DNA from: an uncultured Azohydromonas sp.
Lineage (GTDB): Bacteria; Pseudomonadota; Gammaproteobacteria; Burkholderiales; Burkholderiaceae_C
Direction of reading: 5' to 3'
Length of the DNA stretch: 64,000 nucleotides
Assembly (NCBI RefSeq): GCF_937926365.1
Contig: NZ_CALAOH010000082.1
Coordinates: 1 to 64,000, forward strand
In this document: piece by piece, positions 39,080-48,147 of the stretch
Position numbering within the stretch: position 1 is the stretch's first letter
Layout: each line of letters starts with the position of its first letter
The notes under the pieces: generated by a model
What the model was told of the DNA's origin: nothing
The model's database searches: none
What the model saw: only the letters and a program-made list of their open reading frames with translations
Program-made: the position numbers and the translations under genes

Positions 39080-40681
39080 CTACGCGCTCAGGGTGCCGCC
39101 CTGGCTGTACAGGACGCAGTTGCCGCCGGTGACGTAGTCGAGCACCGACAGGCTCAGCGAGCCGTCGTTCGCGCTGCCGTCGAGCATGAGCATCGAGGCA
39201 TGGCCGTCCGGGCCGCCGCAGGGCGCGGACCAGAGCGTGGTGCCGTTGCGGCCCTGGAACACCAGGCTGCCGTCGTCGTTCACCATCAGCCGGCCCGGCA
39301 TCTGTTGCGGCGGCAGCGTTTCCGATGCGGACCACAGGACCGTGCCGGTGCCGTTCCTGAGCCGCGGGCCCAGGACGGGGTCGTTCACCAGCGTGGCGCT
39401 GCCGTCCAGGGCCACGAGGGTCTGGCCCGGCAGCAGCACCGGGTTGACGCGGCTGTCGAGCCGGCTCACGTCCAGCATCTCGCCCAGCAGGTTCAGCTGG
39501 AACAGCCGCTTGACCTGTGCCGGACTCCAGGCGTTGTCCGGGTGGTCGGCGAGGGTCAGCAGCACCATCAGCTTGGCCAGGGCCGCCATGGGCGTCATGT
39601 CCAGCGGGCCCAGCGCCCCCACCTCCGCCAGCCAGGAGCCTGCCGCATAGGCGCTGTCGTTGACCACGCCACGCGGCACCTGGGTGCAGTCCACGATGAT
39701 CACGCCCTGCGCATTGGCGCTGGCCAGGGCCTGGTAGACCGCCCCTTGGCTGGGCTGGCTGGGGTTGCCCGAAGGGAAGTTGCCCGCGCCGTAGGACGCC
39801 AGGACCAGGCCCTTGATGCCCTGGGCGGTGCAGGCCTGAAGCAGCGACGCGATCAGCGCCGTGCCCGGGGTGCCGCTGTCGTACCAAGCCGGGAAGGCGT
39901 TGAACGGCATCACCGGGAAGCCGTTGATGCGCGCCTTGGCGTGATCGACCAGCTCCAGCACGCGCTCACGCACCGCGGGCTCGTCCAGGCTGACGGCCGG
40001 GCTCACCGGCGGCGGCAGCACCAGCGCGGTGTTCAGCTCCAGCGTCATGCCGTTGACGCCCAGCGCCGGGAAATTGGGCGAGGAAAAGGCGTCGAAGTGG
40101 TTGGCGTCGGTCTTGACGCCCCGGTTGCCGCGGAAGAGTTGGGCGTTGAAATAAATGCAGACTTCCGGAATGCCGGTCTGCGCGGCTGCGGCGGCGCCGC
40201 AGAAATTCTGGAAAGCGTCGGTGTTGTAATTCAAGGTCAGCGGCGCATTGGAGCCGGTGGCCTCGTAGAACAGGGGAACCTGGGAGCCCGTGAGAATAAC
40301 CGGCTTGCTCAGGACGGCGGTGCCCACGCCCCGCGCCGAGAAACTCGACAGCAGGAACGGCAGCGCGGTGCCGGTGAAGCCCATGGTGTCCGTACCGTGC
40401 AGCACGATCCAGCCGTCGCACTCCGCATAGTGCTGAAGGATGTACTGGGCCATCCGGCACCAGTCGGTCGGCTGCAGATTGGTGCTGTCCAGCGTTCCGG
40501 TGGGAGACTCCGGAAATACCAGGTCGGTCACATAAACCAGCTGCAACTCGGGAAATCGCTGCGCGATGATGGGATCGAGAATGGTCTGGCAGGCTTCGGC
40601 GAATTCCTGCGCGGACATCGGCGCCAGCGGATCGCCGATGCAACTGATGGTGCCGCCCGTGTTGATGACGTTGATGATCAT
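39080..40681 (-). CDS. Asparaginase-like protein with C-terminal bulb-type lectin domain
   Basis: This is a 533-residue protein. Residues ~1-390 form an L-asparaginase I-type domain: Thr in 'INTGGTISCIG' at the N-terminus, the second Thr/Asp in 'GWIVLHGTDTMGFTGTAL', and Lys-region 'LVLASYGAGNFPSG'. Residues ~420-533 have repeated 'DGSATLVND', 'DGSLVFQGRNGTTLWSA' and 'GGNCVLYSQGGTLS', which look like the beta-prism of bulb-type mannose-binding lectins. I see no signal peptide at the chosen ATG (40681). The combination is unusual. The reaction would be Asn to Asp plus ammonia, and lectin sugar binding is inferred. Confidence 0.82.
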   Translation of the reverse strand: MIINVINTGGTISCIGDPLAPMSAQEFAEACQTILDPIIAQRFPELQLVYVTDLVFPESPTGTLDSTNLQPTDWCRMAQYILQHYAECDGWIVLHGTDTMGFTGTALPFLLSSFSARGVGTAVLSKPVILTGSQVPLFYEATGSNAPLTLNYNTDAFQNFCGAAAAAQTGIPEVCIYFNAQLFRGNRGVKTDANHFDAFSSPNFPALGVNGMTLELNTALVLPPPVSPAVSLDEPAVRERVLELVDHAKARINGFPVMPFNAFPAWYDSGTPGTALIASLLQACTAQGIKGLVLASYGAGNFPSGNPSQPSQGAVYQALASANAQGVIIVDCTQVPRGVVNDSAYAAGSWLAEVGALGPLDMTPMAALAKLMVLLTLADHPDNAWSPAQVKRLFQLNLLGEMLDVSRLDSRVNPVLLPGQTLVALDGSATLVNDPVLGPRLRNGTGTVLWSASETLPPQQMPGRLMVNDDGSLVFQGRNGTTLWSAPCGGPDGHASMLMLDGSANDGSLSLSVLDYVTGGNCVLYSQGGTLSA

Positions 40682-40734
40682 GGCAGTGGGAAACAGGTTG
40701 GCCAAATCCGCGGCAGGCGCAAACCGGGCGCCGT

Positions 40735-40983
40735 TTAGCCCGCGGGCGCGCAACCCGCAGGCTTGAGCACCCGCTCGGTCGTGGCCGGGTACTTCTCCAG
40801 CTTGCTGGCCGGGCGTCGCGGACGGGTCACCAACTCGCCACCGCAATTGGGGCAAGTGTCGTGCAGAACTCCCTCGGCACAGGTGTTACAAAAAGTGCAC
40901 TCGAAGGAGCAGATACGGGCTTCGGTCGAACCTGGCGGCAGGTCCTTGTCGCAGCACTCGCAGTTGGGTTTCATTTTCAGCAT
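40735..40983 (-). CDS. DUF1272-family small zinc-finger protein
   Basis: This is an 82-residue protein starting 'MLKMKPNCECCDKDLPPGS' with cysteine pairs CECC, CSFECTFCNTC and CPNCGG, the DUF1272 pattern for binding about two zinc ions. The function of the family is unknown. The ATG at 40983 gives the family N-terminus (usual form MLELRPNCECC). It is 53 bp upstream of the asparaginase gene on the same strand and could be cotranscribed. Confidence 0.85.
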   Translation of the reverse strand: MLKMKPNCECCDKDLPPGSTEARICSFECTFCNTCAEGVLHDTCPNCGGELVTRPRRPASKLEKYPATTERVLKPAGCAPAG

Positions 40984-41325
40984 GGTGTGCCTTCGGTCAG
41001 GACAGCAAAGAACCCGGTGTTGGCCCTGTACCAGGCAGTTGGCCTTATCCGGAACAGCCGGGATTCTTGTCCATGCCAACTGCGTCAATGGTTCATGTCC
41101 TGTCAAAATCGGTTTGAATCAGGAAAACAGGTATTAATTCACGAATTTTCCTGTTGATTTTGGTGGGTGTGAAAAAGTCCACGTTGGCGAGCCGATAAAG
41201 GACCGCGGCTCATCCGCCACGGATGGGTTCCTTTAGACGCATGGCTGTGCCTTCAGAGGCGCGCATGTCCGCTGGGGGGATGAGCCGTGCATAAGAGCGT
41301 CGTTGGCTTTGGGGAGAAAAACACC
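40984..41325. other. 342-bp intergenic region without a gene
   Basis: This gap separates the divergent DUF1272 and PilZ genes. It is visibly richer in A/T than its surroundings. The inverted repeat CAGGAAAA / TTTTCCTG at 41120-41153 (18-bp spacing) could be a regulator site. No RNA gene was recognised. Confidence 0.4.
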
Positions 41326-41697
41326 ATGATGGAAACACGCGACATCGCCACCTGGGTCTATCTGGGGGCTGAGCGGCGCCAGTGCGACCGCAAACTGTTT
41401 CGTTGTTCCGCCCAACTGTTGTTGCCCGACCGTAAGGTACAGCGCGTACGCACGCTGGACATCAGTGTGGGGGGCATCGGCTTCGTGGCCCCTTCGAATC
41501 TGCTGCGGGATGCGGTGTGCGAAATCAAATTCCGCGCGCCCTTGCTGGACGACGGCGTCGAGATGCTGATGGCTCGCGGGCGCATCGCCTACAGCATTCT
41601 CAGCGGCAAGGAAAACGGCTTCCTGGTCGGTCTGCAGTTCACGGAGATTTCGCCAAACGCGGTGGCATCGATACGGCGCTTCGTGAACCCTTGCTGA
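41326..41697 (+). CDS. PilZ-domain protein A
   Basis: This is a 123-residue single PilZ domain. The c-di-GMP motifs are RxxxR in 'RRQCDRKLFR' and DxSxxG in 'LDISVGGIGF'. The start at the first Met of 'MMETRDIA' has GGGGAGAAA upstream. No other domain is present, so it would act as a c-di-GMP-responsive adaptor. A related gene follows 289 bp downstream. Confidence 0.85.
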   Translation: MMETRDIATWVYLGAERRQCDRKLFRCSAQLLLPDRKVQRVRTLDISVGGIGFVAPSNLLRDAVCEIKFRAPLLDDGVEMLMARGRIAYSILSGKENGFLVGLQFTEISPNAVASIRRFVNPC

Positions 41698-41986
41698 CAC
41701 CGCCGACCTGTTTCCTTGCCAGCCCTGCCTTGACGGCACGACGGGCCGACGGTCAGTTGGCTCGGTGGGCGTGGCGGGCGGCGGCCCGCAGAGGCTTCTT
41801 TACAAAGTCCGAAGCCTGTGCAGGGTTGTCCGAAAAGTTGTGCGACCCTCGAACGCCGACAGGGTAGTCTCGTAACCACTTGTATTGGGAGGGGCGATCG
41901 CTCTTTGGTGCTGTACCGCGCGAGCTGTTCATGGAGAAGCGGGATCGGCCTGGCGCGAACGCCGGGCTCCTGCAGGAGCGGAATTC

Positions 41987-42370
41987 ATGATGGAAGCAAG
42001 AGAGGTTTCAGCGTGGGCGGGCGCGGGCATCGACCGCCGCTTGGGCGAGCGCAAGAAATTTCGCGCGCCAGCCTTGCTGCGGCTGCCTGACCGGCAGGTC
42101 ATCGAGGTGCGCACTTTTGACATCAGCGTGGGCGGCATCGGCGTCGTGACGCCCATGAACCTGCGGCAGGACGTCGTTTGCGACATCCGGGTGCGGCCGC
42201 CCATTCTGTCCGAGGGCATGGAGGTGCTGCTGGCCCGGGGCCGCATCGCCCACAGCATCCTCAGCGGCAAGGAAAAGGGTTTCCTGATCGGACTGGAGTT
42301 CGTGGAGATCGCCTCTTCCATGAGGGAGATCATCAAGCAGTACGTGAGCATCAGGCACCTGTCGTCGTGA
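41987..42370 (+). CDS. PilZ-domain protein B
   Basis: This is a 127-residue PilZ protein paralogous to the gene at 41326 (shared 'MMEAREV/MMETRDI', 'TFDISVGGIG', 'LARGRIAHSILSGKEKGFL'). The c-di-GMP motifs are RxxxR in 'RRLGERKKFR' and DxSxxG in 'FDISVGGIG'. A CAGGAGCGG ribosome site precedes the ATG. The tandem pair looks like a local duplication. Targets are unknown. Confidence 0.85.
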   Translation: MMEAREVSAWAGAGIDRRLGERKKFRAPALLRLPDRQVIEVRTFDISVGGIGVVTPMNLRQDVVCDIRVRPPILSEGMEVLLARGRIAHSILSGKEKGFLIGLEFVEIASSMREIIKQYVSIRHLSS

Positions 42371-42481
42371 GCATCGAGCGCCGTTGAGCCCGGCGGACAT
42401 GGCCGGTGGCGTGCCCACCCTGGCCCTGCGCTTGCCGTGAAGCGGGGGCGACGCCCCCGGCGGGGCGTCAGCCGCCCGGCC

Positions 42482-43498
42482 ATGTCCTGTCTCTTCACCA
42501 CCCGCCTCGTCAACGGTCCCACCGGCGACCCGGGCCTGTACTGCGAGATGAACGGCCAGCGCCGCGGCCTGCTGTTCGACCTGGGCGAGCTCGCGCCGCT
42601 GATGCCGCGCGAGCTGCTGCGCGTCTCGCACGCCTTCGTCAGCCACACGCACATGGACCATTTCGCGGGGCTGGACCACCTGCTGCGCGTGATCCTGGGC
42701 CGCCAGTCGCGGCTGGTGCTCGTCGGCGGCCCGGGCTTCGTGGCGCAGGTGGAGCACAAGCTGCACGCCTACACCTGGAACCTGGTGCACCGCTACGAGG
42801 TGGCGCTGGAGATCGAGGTGCGCGAGTTCCGTCCCGAGGGCCGCCGGCGCCGCGCGCTCTTCAGCAGCCGGGACGCTTTCAGGCGCGGCGAGGACGAGGA
42901 AGGCCCCTGGGACGGCGACGTGGTGCACGACGAGGACCAGTTCCGCGTGCGCGCCCGCTTCGTGGACCATGGCATCCCGGTGCTCGCCTTCGCGCTGGAG
43001 GAGAAGGCGCGCGTGGCCGTCAACGTGGCGCGCATGCAGGCTCAGGGCTTCACCAGCGGCGCCTGGTTGCGCGAGCTCAAGGACGCCGTGATGTCCGGCG
43101 CACCCGGCGGCCGTGTCATCGAGGTGCGCTGGATCGACCGCGGGGGCGAGCACGCGCAGCGGCGCACGGTCGATGAGCTGCGTCCCATCGTGCTGGACGA
43201 GCGCCCCGGGCGCTGCATCGGCTATGTGACGGACCTGTGCGGCAGCGAGGCCGACGCCGCCACGCTGGCGGCGCTGCTGCGCGGCGTGGACCAGTTGCAC
43301 ATCGAATGCGTGTTCCTGGACGCCGACCGCGAGCATGCACTGCGCAAGCACCACCTCACGGCGCGGCGCGCGGGCGAGATCGCGCGGCTGGTGGGCGCGC
43401 GCGAGCTCATCCCCTTCCACTTCTCGCCGCGCTACGAGGGCCGCGGCGACGCGCTGCGCGACGAGGCCGTCGCGGCCTGGGGCGGCGGCCCGGGCTGA
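42482..43498 (+). CDS. Ribonuclease Z-like metallo-beta-lactamase-fold protein
   Basis: This is a 338-residue MBL-fold protein with the metal motif 'VSHTHMDHFAGLDHLLR' (HxHxDH) near residue 60, an aspartate-containing 'YVTDLCGSEADA', and a late His in 'PFHFSPRYEGRGD'. The layout resembles RNase Z/ElaC, which matures tRNA 3' ends, although the middle region is divergent, so another phosphodiesterase role is possible. The ATG at 42482 begins the fold directly. Confidence 0.8.
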   Translation: MSCLFTTRLVNGPTGDPGLYCEMNGQRRGLLFDLGELAPLMPRELLRVSHAFVSHTHMDHFAGLDHLLRVILGRQSRLVLVGGPGFVAQVEHKLHAYTWNLVHRYEVALEIEVREFRPEGRRRRALFSSRDAFRRGEDEEGPWDGDVVHDEDQFRVRARFVDHGIPVLAFALEEKARVAVNVARMQAQGFTSGAWLRELKDAVMSGAPGGRVIEVRWIDRGGEHAQRRTVDELRPIVLDERPGRCIGYVTDLCGSEADAATLAALLRGVDQLHIECVFLDADREHALRKHHLTARRAGEIARLVGARELIPFHFSPRYEGRGDALRDEAVAAWGGGPG

Positions 43499-43730
43499 GG
43501 CCCGCGCCGCCCCCGCATCGAACGGATCTCCCCCCGTGGAGGGTGCCGCCGCATCCCCCCACGGAGGGCTGAACGGCCATCGTCACCCCGGCAACTGAAG
43601 CAGCGGATCAGGGACGCGCCATGCGCTTCCCGCGATCGACAGGGGTTGGCGCCGTTCCAGGCACCGCGCGCCGAGTCCGTTTCCTTCTCAACTTTCAAGC
43701 GCCTGGGTGACCCGTTCACAAGGAGTTTTC

Positions 43731-44387
43731 ATGATGAGCAAGCAAGTCCGTTCCCTGCGCCGTGCTGCCCTGGCGGCCTCCGTGATGGCCGCCGTTGCGG
43801 CTTCCTCGGCAGCACAGGCTCAGGAAACCGAAGCCGCCGCGGCGGAATGGGATGCGCCGTTCGTGTTCAACATGGTTCGCTCGCCCGGATTGGCGTCCTC
43901 GCCGAGCTGCGTGGTCAAGGCCAAGGGCCGTGTCTCCATCCAGAAGGTCGGCGAGGCCGAGGAGATGACGGTGCAGGTGCAGGGCCTGCCGCCCAACACG
44001 GAGTTCGACCTGTTCGTGCTGAGCGTGCCGAACTTCCCCTTCGGCCTGGGCTGGTACCAGGGCGACATCAAGACCGACTGGCAGGGCAAGGGCAAGCAGA
44101 AGTTCATCGGCCGCTTCAACAAGGAGACCTTCTCGCTGGCCATCGGCAACTCGGTGGCGGCGCCGCACGTGCATAACGGCCCGTTCCCGGACGCCGCCAC
44201 CACGCCGCTGACGCCGCCGGTGCACCAGTACCACCTGGGCTTGTGGTTCAACTCGCCCGCCGACGCCCAGAAAGCCGGCTGCCCGGGCGCCGTCACCCCC
44301 TTCAACGGCAAGCACAACGCGGGCATCCAGGTGCTCAACACCAGCAACTTCCCTGATCTGGCCGGCCCGCTGAAGCGGGTGAAGTGA
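43731..44387 (+). CDS. Secreted protein of unknown function
   Basis: This is a 218-residue protein with a strong signal peptide (MMSKQVRSLRRAALAASVMA..., cleavage at AQA-QE). The mature part is beta-rich with 'FDLFVLSVPNFPFGLGWYQG' and a His-containing 'APHVHNGPFPD'. Two cysteines (in 'SSPSCVVK' and 'AGCPGAV') could form a disulfide. No domain was recognised. An AGGAG at 43721-43725 supports this start, and a terminator follows, so it is monocistronic. Confidence 0.7.
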   Translation: MMSKQVRSLRRAALAASVMAAVAASSAAQAQETEAAAAEWDAPFVFNMVRSPGLASSPSCVVKAKGRVSIQKVGEAEEMTVQVQGLPPNTEFDLFVLSVPNFPFGLGWYQGDIKTDWQGKGKQKFIGRFNKETFSLAIGNSVAAPHVHNGPFPDAATTPLTPPVHQYHLGLWFNSPADAQKAGCPGAVTPFNGKHNAGIQVLNTSNFPDLAGPLKRVK

Positions 44388-44450
44388 GCCGGCCGGCGCC
44401 ATGCCGGACCTCAGGGCGCCGCGGCAACGGGAGGCCGCGGCCCATTTGCA

Positions 44451-44492
44451 CCGGGGAGTCCGTTGCCGACGGCAGCGGCCCCCGGCTTTTTT
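44451..44492 (+). terminator. Rho-independent terminator
   Basis: Arms CCGGGG and CCCCGG enclose a smaller GCCGACGGC hairpin and are followed by CTTTTTTG. It lies between the secreted-protein gene and the convergent cbbA. Confidence 0.75.
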
Positions 44493-44497
44493 GCGTC

Positions 44498-45517
44498 CTA
44501 CGCCGCCAGCCGCGGCGGCCGAATGCGCGAGGCCTGTCCGGCGCAGCCGAAGGCCTCGAAGCGCTCGGCGCACAGCGCGCGCGCCGCGGCGGTGGCCTGC
44601 TTGAGAAAGGCGCGCGGGTCGAATTCGCCGCGCTGCTGCGCCATGGCGCGGCGCAGCGCGCCGGTCATGGCCAGGCGGATGTCGGTGTCGATGTTGATCT
44701 TGCGCACGCCGTGGCGGATGCCCTCGCGGATCTCCTCCACCGGCACGCCGTAGGTTTCGCGGATCTCGCCGCCGTGCTCGCGGATCACCGACAGCCACTC
44801 CTGCGGCACCGAGGACGACCCGTGCATCACCAGGTGCGTGTCGGGCAGCCGCGCGTGGATCTGCTTGATGCGCTCGATGGCCAGGATGTCGCCCGTGGGC
44901 TTGCGGCTGAATTTATAAGCGCCATGCGAGGTGCCGATGGCGATGGCCAGCGCGTCCACGCCGGTGCGGGCCACGAAGTCCGCGGCCTGCGCCGGGTCGG
45001 TGAGCAACTGCTCGTGCGAGAGCGTGCCCTCGGCACCCACGCCGTCCTCCTCGCCGGCCCGGCCCGACTCCAGCGAGCCCAGGCAGCCGAGCTCGCCTTC
45101 GACCGACACGCCCACCGCGTGCGCCATCTTCACGACGTGGCGGGTCACCTCCACGTTGTACTCGTAGCTCGATGGTGTCTTCGCGTCGGGCAAGAGCGAG
45201 CCGTCCATCATCACGCTGGTGAAGCCGGAGCGTATGGCCTGGATGCACACGGCGGGGCTGGCGCCGTGGTCCTGGTGCAGCACGATGGGCAGTTGCGGAT
45301 ACATCTCGGCGGCGGCCTCGACCATCTTGCGCAGGAAGGGCTCGCCGGCGTACTTCCTGGCGCCCGCGGAGGCCTGCAGGATCACCGGGCTGTCGGTGGC
45401 CTGGGCGGCCTGCATGATGGCCTGTATCTGCTCCAGGTTGTTGACGTTGAAGGCCGGCACGCCATAGCCGTTCTCGGCGGCGTGGTCGAGGAGCTGGCGC
45501 AGGGGGATCATGGGCAT
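44498..45517 (-). CDS. cbbA: Class II fructose-bisphosphate aldolase, Calvin-cycle form
   Basis: This is a 339-residue zinc-dependent aldolase that condenses glyceraldehyde-3-phosphate and dihydroxyacetone phosphate (and can serve sedoheptulose-bisphosphate formation). Visible motifs are 'PIVLHQDHGASPAVC' (zinc and catalytic His/Asp), 'VSVEGELGCLG', 'IAIGTSHGAYKF', 'LVMHGSSSVPQEW' and 'KINIDTDIRLAMTGA'. It is the last gene of the cbb operon. The ATG at 45517 gives the family length. Separated from cbbT by a repeat pair. Confidence 0.95.
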   Translation of the reverse strand: MPMIPLRQLLDHAAENGYGVPAFNVNNLEQIQAIMQAAQATDSPVILQASAGARKYAGEPFLRKMVEAAAEMYPQLPIVLHQDHGASPAVCIQAIRSGFTSVMMDGSLLPDAKTPSSYEYNVEVTRHVVKMAHAVGVSVEGELGCLGSLESGRAGEEDGVGAEGTLSHEQLLTDPAQAADFVARTGVDALAIAIGTSHGAYKFSRKPTGDILAIERIKQIHARLPDTHLVMHGSSSVPQEWLSVIREHGGEIRETYGVPVEEIREGIRHGVRKINIDTDIRLAMTGALRRAMAQQRGEFDPRAFLKQATAAARALCAERFEAFGCAGQASRIRPPRLAA

Positions 45518-45610
45518 GGGGTTCTCCTGGGAAGGGGTCGTTGAGGGAGAAACGGAAACGAGAAGCGTGTTGGGTGCTGCCGTGAGCTGATCCGCCTCCC
45601 TTGCTACTTC

Positions 45611-45760
45611 GTCATCCCCGCGCAGGCGGGGATCCAGGCGGCCCCACATCGGAGCGCGAGAGGCCAGGCAGGCGGCACGAGGTCCGGCTCTTGGTGCGCC
45701 GTTTCCCGTGCTGGCGGCCGGCTTGGGGGCCGCCTGGATTCCCGCCTTCGCGGGAATGAC
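45611..45760. repeat. Inverted pair of CCCGC-rich dispersed repeats
   Basis: GTCATCCCCGCGCAGGCGGG (45611-45630, continuing GATCCAG) faces the inverted copy CTGGATTCCCGCCTTCGCGG (45734 to 45760). Each unit is itself a small hairpin. The pair brackets ~95 bp between cbbT and cbbA. The same family occurs as another inverted pair at 47918-48041. Confidence 0.75.
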
Positions 45761-45797
45761 GAAACAGTGGGCATCACGGGCCAGCGTCGGCCAACGC

Positions 45798-47822
45798 TCA
45801 TCCGGCGTGGTTCACCTGTCCGAGCAGTCTCCTCGCCCTCCCCGCCACCGCCTGCGGCGTGAACCCGAAGTGCTCGAACAGCGCCGGCGCGGGCGCCGAC
45901 TCGCCGAAGCGCTCCAGCGCCACCACGTCGCCGTCCTCGCCCACGTACTTCCACCACAGCCCGCTGCGCCCGGCCTCGATGGCCAGGCGCGGCAGCGCGC
46001 GCGGGATCACCTCGCGGCGGTAGGCCTCGTCCTGGCGTTCGAAGACTTCCAGGCACGGCGCCGACACCACGCGCGCCGCGATGCCCTCGTCGGCCAGCCG
46101 CTGCGCCGCGGCCAGCGCCAGCGACACCTCCGAGCCCGAGGCGATCAGCACCACGCGCTCGCCGCGCTCGCGGCGCAGCACGTAGGCGCCGCGGGCGATG
46201 CCCTCGATGCGCTCCTGCCCGTCGCCCGCGTGCGGCAGCGCCTGGCGGCTCAGCAGCAGGCAGCTCGGTCCGTCATCGCGCCGCAGCGCCTGCTGCCAGG
46301 CCACCGCCGTCTCGGTCGCATCCGCCGGGCGCCACACGTCCAGGTTCGGGACCAGCCGCAGGCTGTGCGCGTGCTCCACCGGCTGGTGCGTGGGGCCGTC
46401 CTCGCCCAGGCCGATGGAGTCGTGCGTGAACACGTGCACCACCGGCAGCCGCATCAGCGCTGCCATGCGCAGCGCGTTGCGCGAGTAGTCGGAGAAGGCG
46501 AGGAAGGTGCCGCCGAAGGGCCGGTAGCCGCCGTGCAGCGCCACGCCGTTCATCACCGCCGCCATGCCGAACTCGCGCACGCCGTAGTGCACATGGTTGC
46601 CGCTGCCCTGCCCGGTCAGCGAGCGGCTGCCGCGCCAGTCGGTGAGGTTCGATCCGGTGAGGTCGGCCGAGCCGCCCAGCAGCTCCGGCGCGGTGGGTGC
46701 GACCGCATCCAGCAGCTCCTGCGAGGCCTTGCGCGTGGCGACCTTGGCGCCGCGGCGCTCGGCATCCAGCACCGCCTGCGCCAGCGCCGCCAGCGTCTCT
46801 TCGCGCAGCGGGCCGCCGCGGCGGCGGCGCAGGAACTCCGCCGCCAGCTCGGGAAAGGCCTGCGCGTAGGCGTCGAAGCGCTGCTGCCAGTGCCGGCGCA
46901 GCGTGGCGCCGCGCTCCGCCGCGTCCCAGGCTTGGCGCACTTCCTGCGGCACCTGGAACGAGGCCGCCTCCCAGTCCAGCGCCTGGCGCACCAGGGCGAT
47001 CTCCGCCTCGCCCAGCGGTGCGCCGTGCACGTCGGCCGTGCCGGCGCGGTTGGGCGAGCCGTGGCCGATCTGCGTGCGGCAGCAGACCAGCACCGGGCGC
47101 TCGGAGCGCAGCGCCTGCGCGATGGCCTCGTCCAGCGCCTGGAAGCTGTGGCCGTCCACGCCGCGCAGCACCGTCCAGCCGTAGGCCTCGAAGCGCGCGG
47201 GCGTGTCGTCGCCGAACCAGCCCTTCACGTTGCCGTCGATGGAGATGCCGTTGTCGTCGTAGAACGCCACCAGCTTGCGCAGCCCCCAGGTGCCGGCCAG
47301 CGAGCAGGCCTCGTGGCTGAGGCCTTCCATCAGGCAGCCGTCGCCGAGGAAGACCCAGGTGCGGTGGTCCACGATCTCGTGGCCGGGGCGGTTGAACTCC
47401 TGGGCCAGCAGCTTCTCCGCCAGCGCCATGCCCACCGCGTTGGCCAGGCCCTGGCCCAGCGGCCCGGTCGTCGTCTCCACGCCGGGCGTCATGTGCACTT
47501 CCGGATGCCCCGGCGTGCGCGAGCCGAGCTGGCGGAAGCGCTGCAGCTCCTGCATCGGAAGGTCATAGCCGCTCAGGTGCAGCAGCGCGTACAGCAGCAT
47601 GGAGCCGTGGCCGTTGGAGAGCACGAAGCGGTCGCGGTCGGGCCACTGCGGATCGGCCGGGTCGTGTTTCAGATGGTGGCGCCACAGCGCCTCGGCGATG
47701 TCGGCCATGCCCATGGGCATGCCGGGATGGCCGGAATTGGCGGCCTGCACGGCCTCGATGGCCAGCATGCGCAGGGCGTGCGCGCAGCGGCGGCGGATGG
47801 GGTCCGGGGCGGTGTGGGGCAT
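45798..47822 (-). CDS. cbbT: Transketolase
   Basis: This is a 674-residue thiamine-diphosphate enzyme that transfers two-carbon units in ribulose-5-phosphate regeneration. The N-terminal domain has 'ANSGHPGMPMGMADIAEALW', 'LSNGHGSMLLYALLH', 'TTTGPLGQGLANAVGMAL' and the ThDP motif 'GDGCLMEGLSHEA'. The pyrimidine domain has 'FGMAAVMNGVALHGGYRPFG' and 'DSIGLGEDGPTHQPVEH'. It is in the cbb operon between the kinase and the aldolase. The ATG at 47822 follows an AGGAGA-like site. Confidence 0.95.
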   Translation of the reverse strand: MPHTAPDPIRRRCAHALRMLAIEAVQAANSGHPGMPMGMADIAEALWRHHLKHDPADPQWPDRDRFVLSNGHGSMLLYALLHLSGYDLPMQELQRFRQLGSRTPGHPEVHMTPGVETTTGPLGQGLANAVGMALAEKLLAQEFNRPGHEIVDHRTWVFLGDGCLMEGLSHEACSLAGTWGLRKLVAFYDDNGISIDGNVKGWFGDDTPARFEAYGWTVLRGVDGHSFQALDEAIAQALRSERPVLVCCRTQIGHGSPNRAGTADVHGAPLGEAEIALVRQALDWEAASFQVPQEVRQAWDAAERGATLRRHWQQRFDAYAQAFPELAAEFLRRRRGGPLREETLAALAQAVLDAERRGAKVATRKASQELLDAVAPTAPELLGGSADLTGSNLTDWRGSRSLTGQGSGNHVHYGVREFGMAAVMNGVALHGGYRPFGGTFLAFSDYSRNALRMAALMRLPVVHVFTHDSIGLGEDGPTHQPVEHAHSLRLVPNLDVWRPADATETAVAWQQALRRDDGPSCLLLSRQALPHAGDGQERIEGIARGAYVLRRERGERVVLIASGSEVSLALAAAQRLADEGIAARVVSAPCLEVFERQDEAYRREVIPRALPRLAIEAGRSGLWWKYVGEDGDVVALERFGESAPAPALFEHFGFTPQAVAGRARRLLGQVNHAG

Positions 47823-47917
47823 GGGCTCTCCTTCCAGTGAAATCAGGGTGTTGTTCGTGAGGCGGCGACGCCGGGGTTTGCGCCGACCGTCAGCCGACGC
47901 GCCGCGCACACCGCTCC

Positions 47918-48041
47918 GTCATGCCCGCGAAGGCGGGCATCCACGCGTGCTGCCACCCAGCCCCGGCCGACGTTCGGGGCTGTCCTGTACCCACAAGGAG
48001 ACCAACGGGTGCGCGTGGATGCCCGCCTTCGCGGGCATGAG
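47918..48041. repeat. Second inverted pair of CCCGC-rich repeats
   Basis: GTCATGCCCGCGAAGGCGGG (47918 to 47937, then CATCCACGCG) faces GCGTGGATGCCCGCCTTCGC (48013 onward, then GGGCATGAG). The gap between cbbT and cbbP (325 bp) contains this pair and no gene. The two units could form one large stem in mRNA. Confidence 0.75.
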
Positions 48042-48147
48042 GGGTCAGGGTGCGGTGCGGGTCAGCCGCCTGGAGGCGCGATGCGGTCCGCATACCGCGG
48101 ACGTCCGGCGCCCCGTGCGGCAGTACGGTTGCCGCCGCACCTTTCTT

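Noticed and set aside
45708..47840. 710-codon plus-strand open frame over cbbT
   Set aside because: It is the antisense of transketolase, which has all its catalytic motifs on the minus strand.
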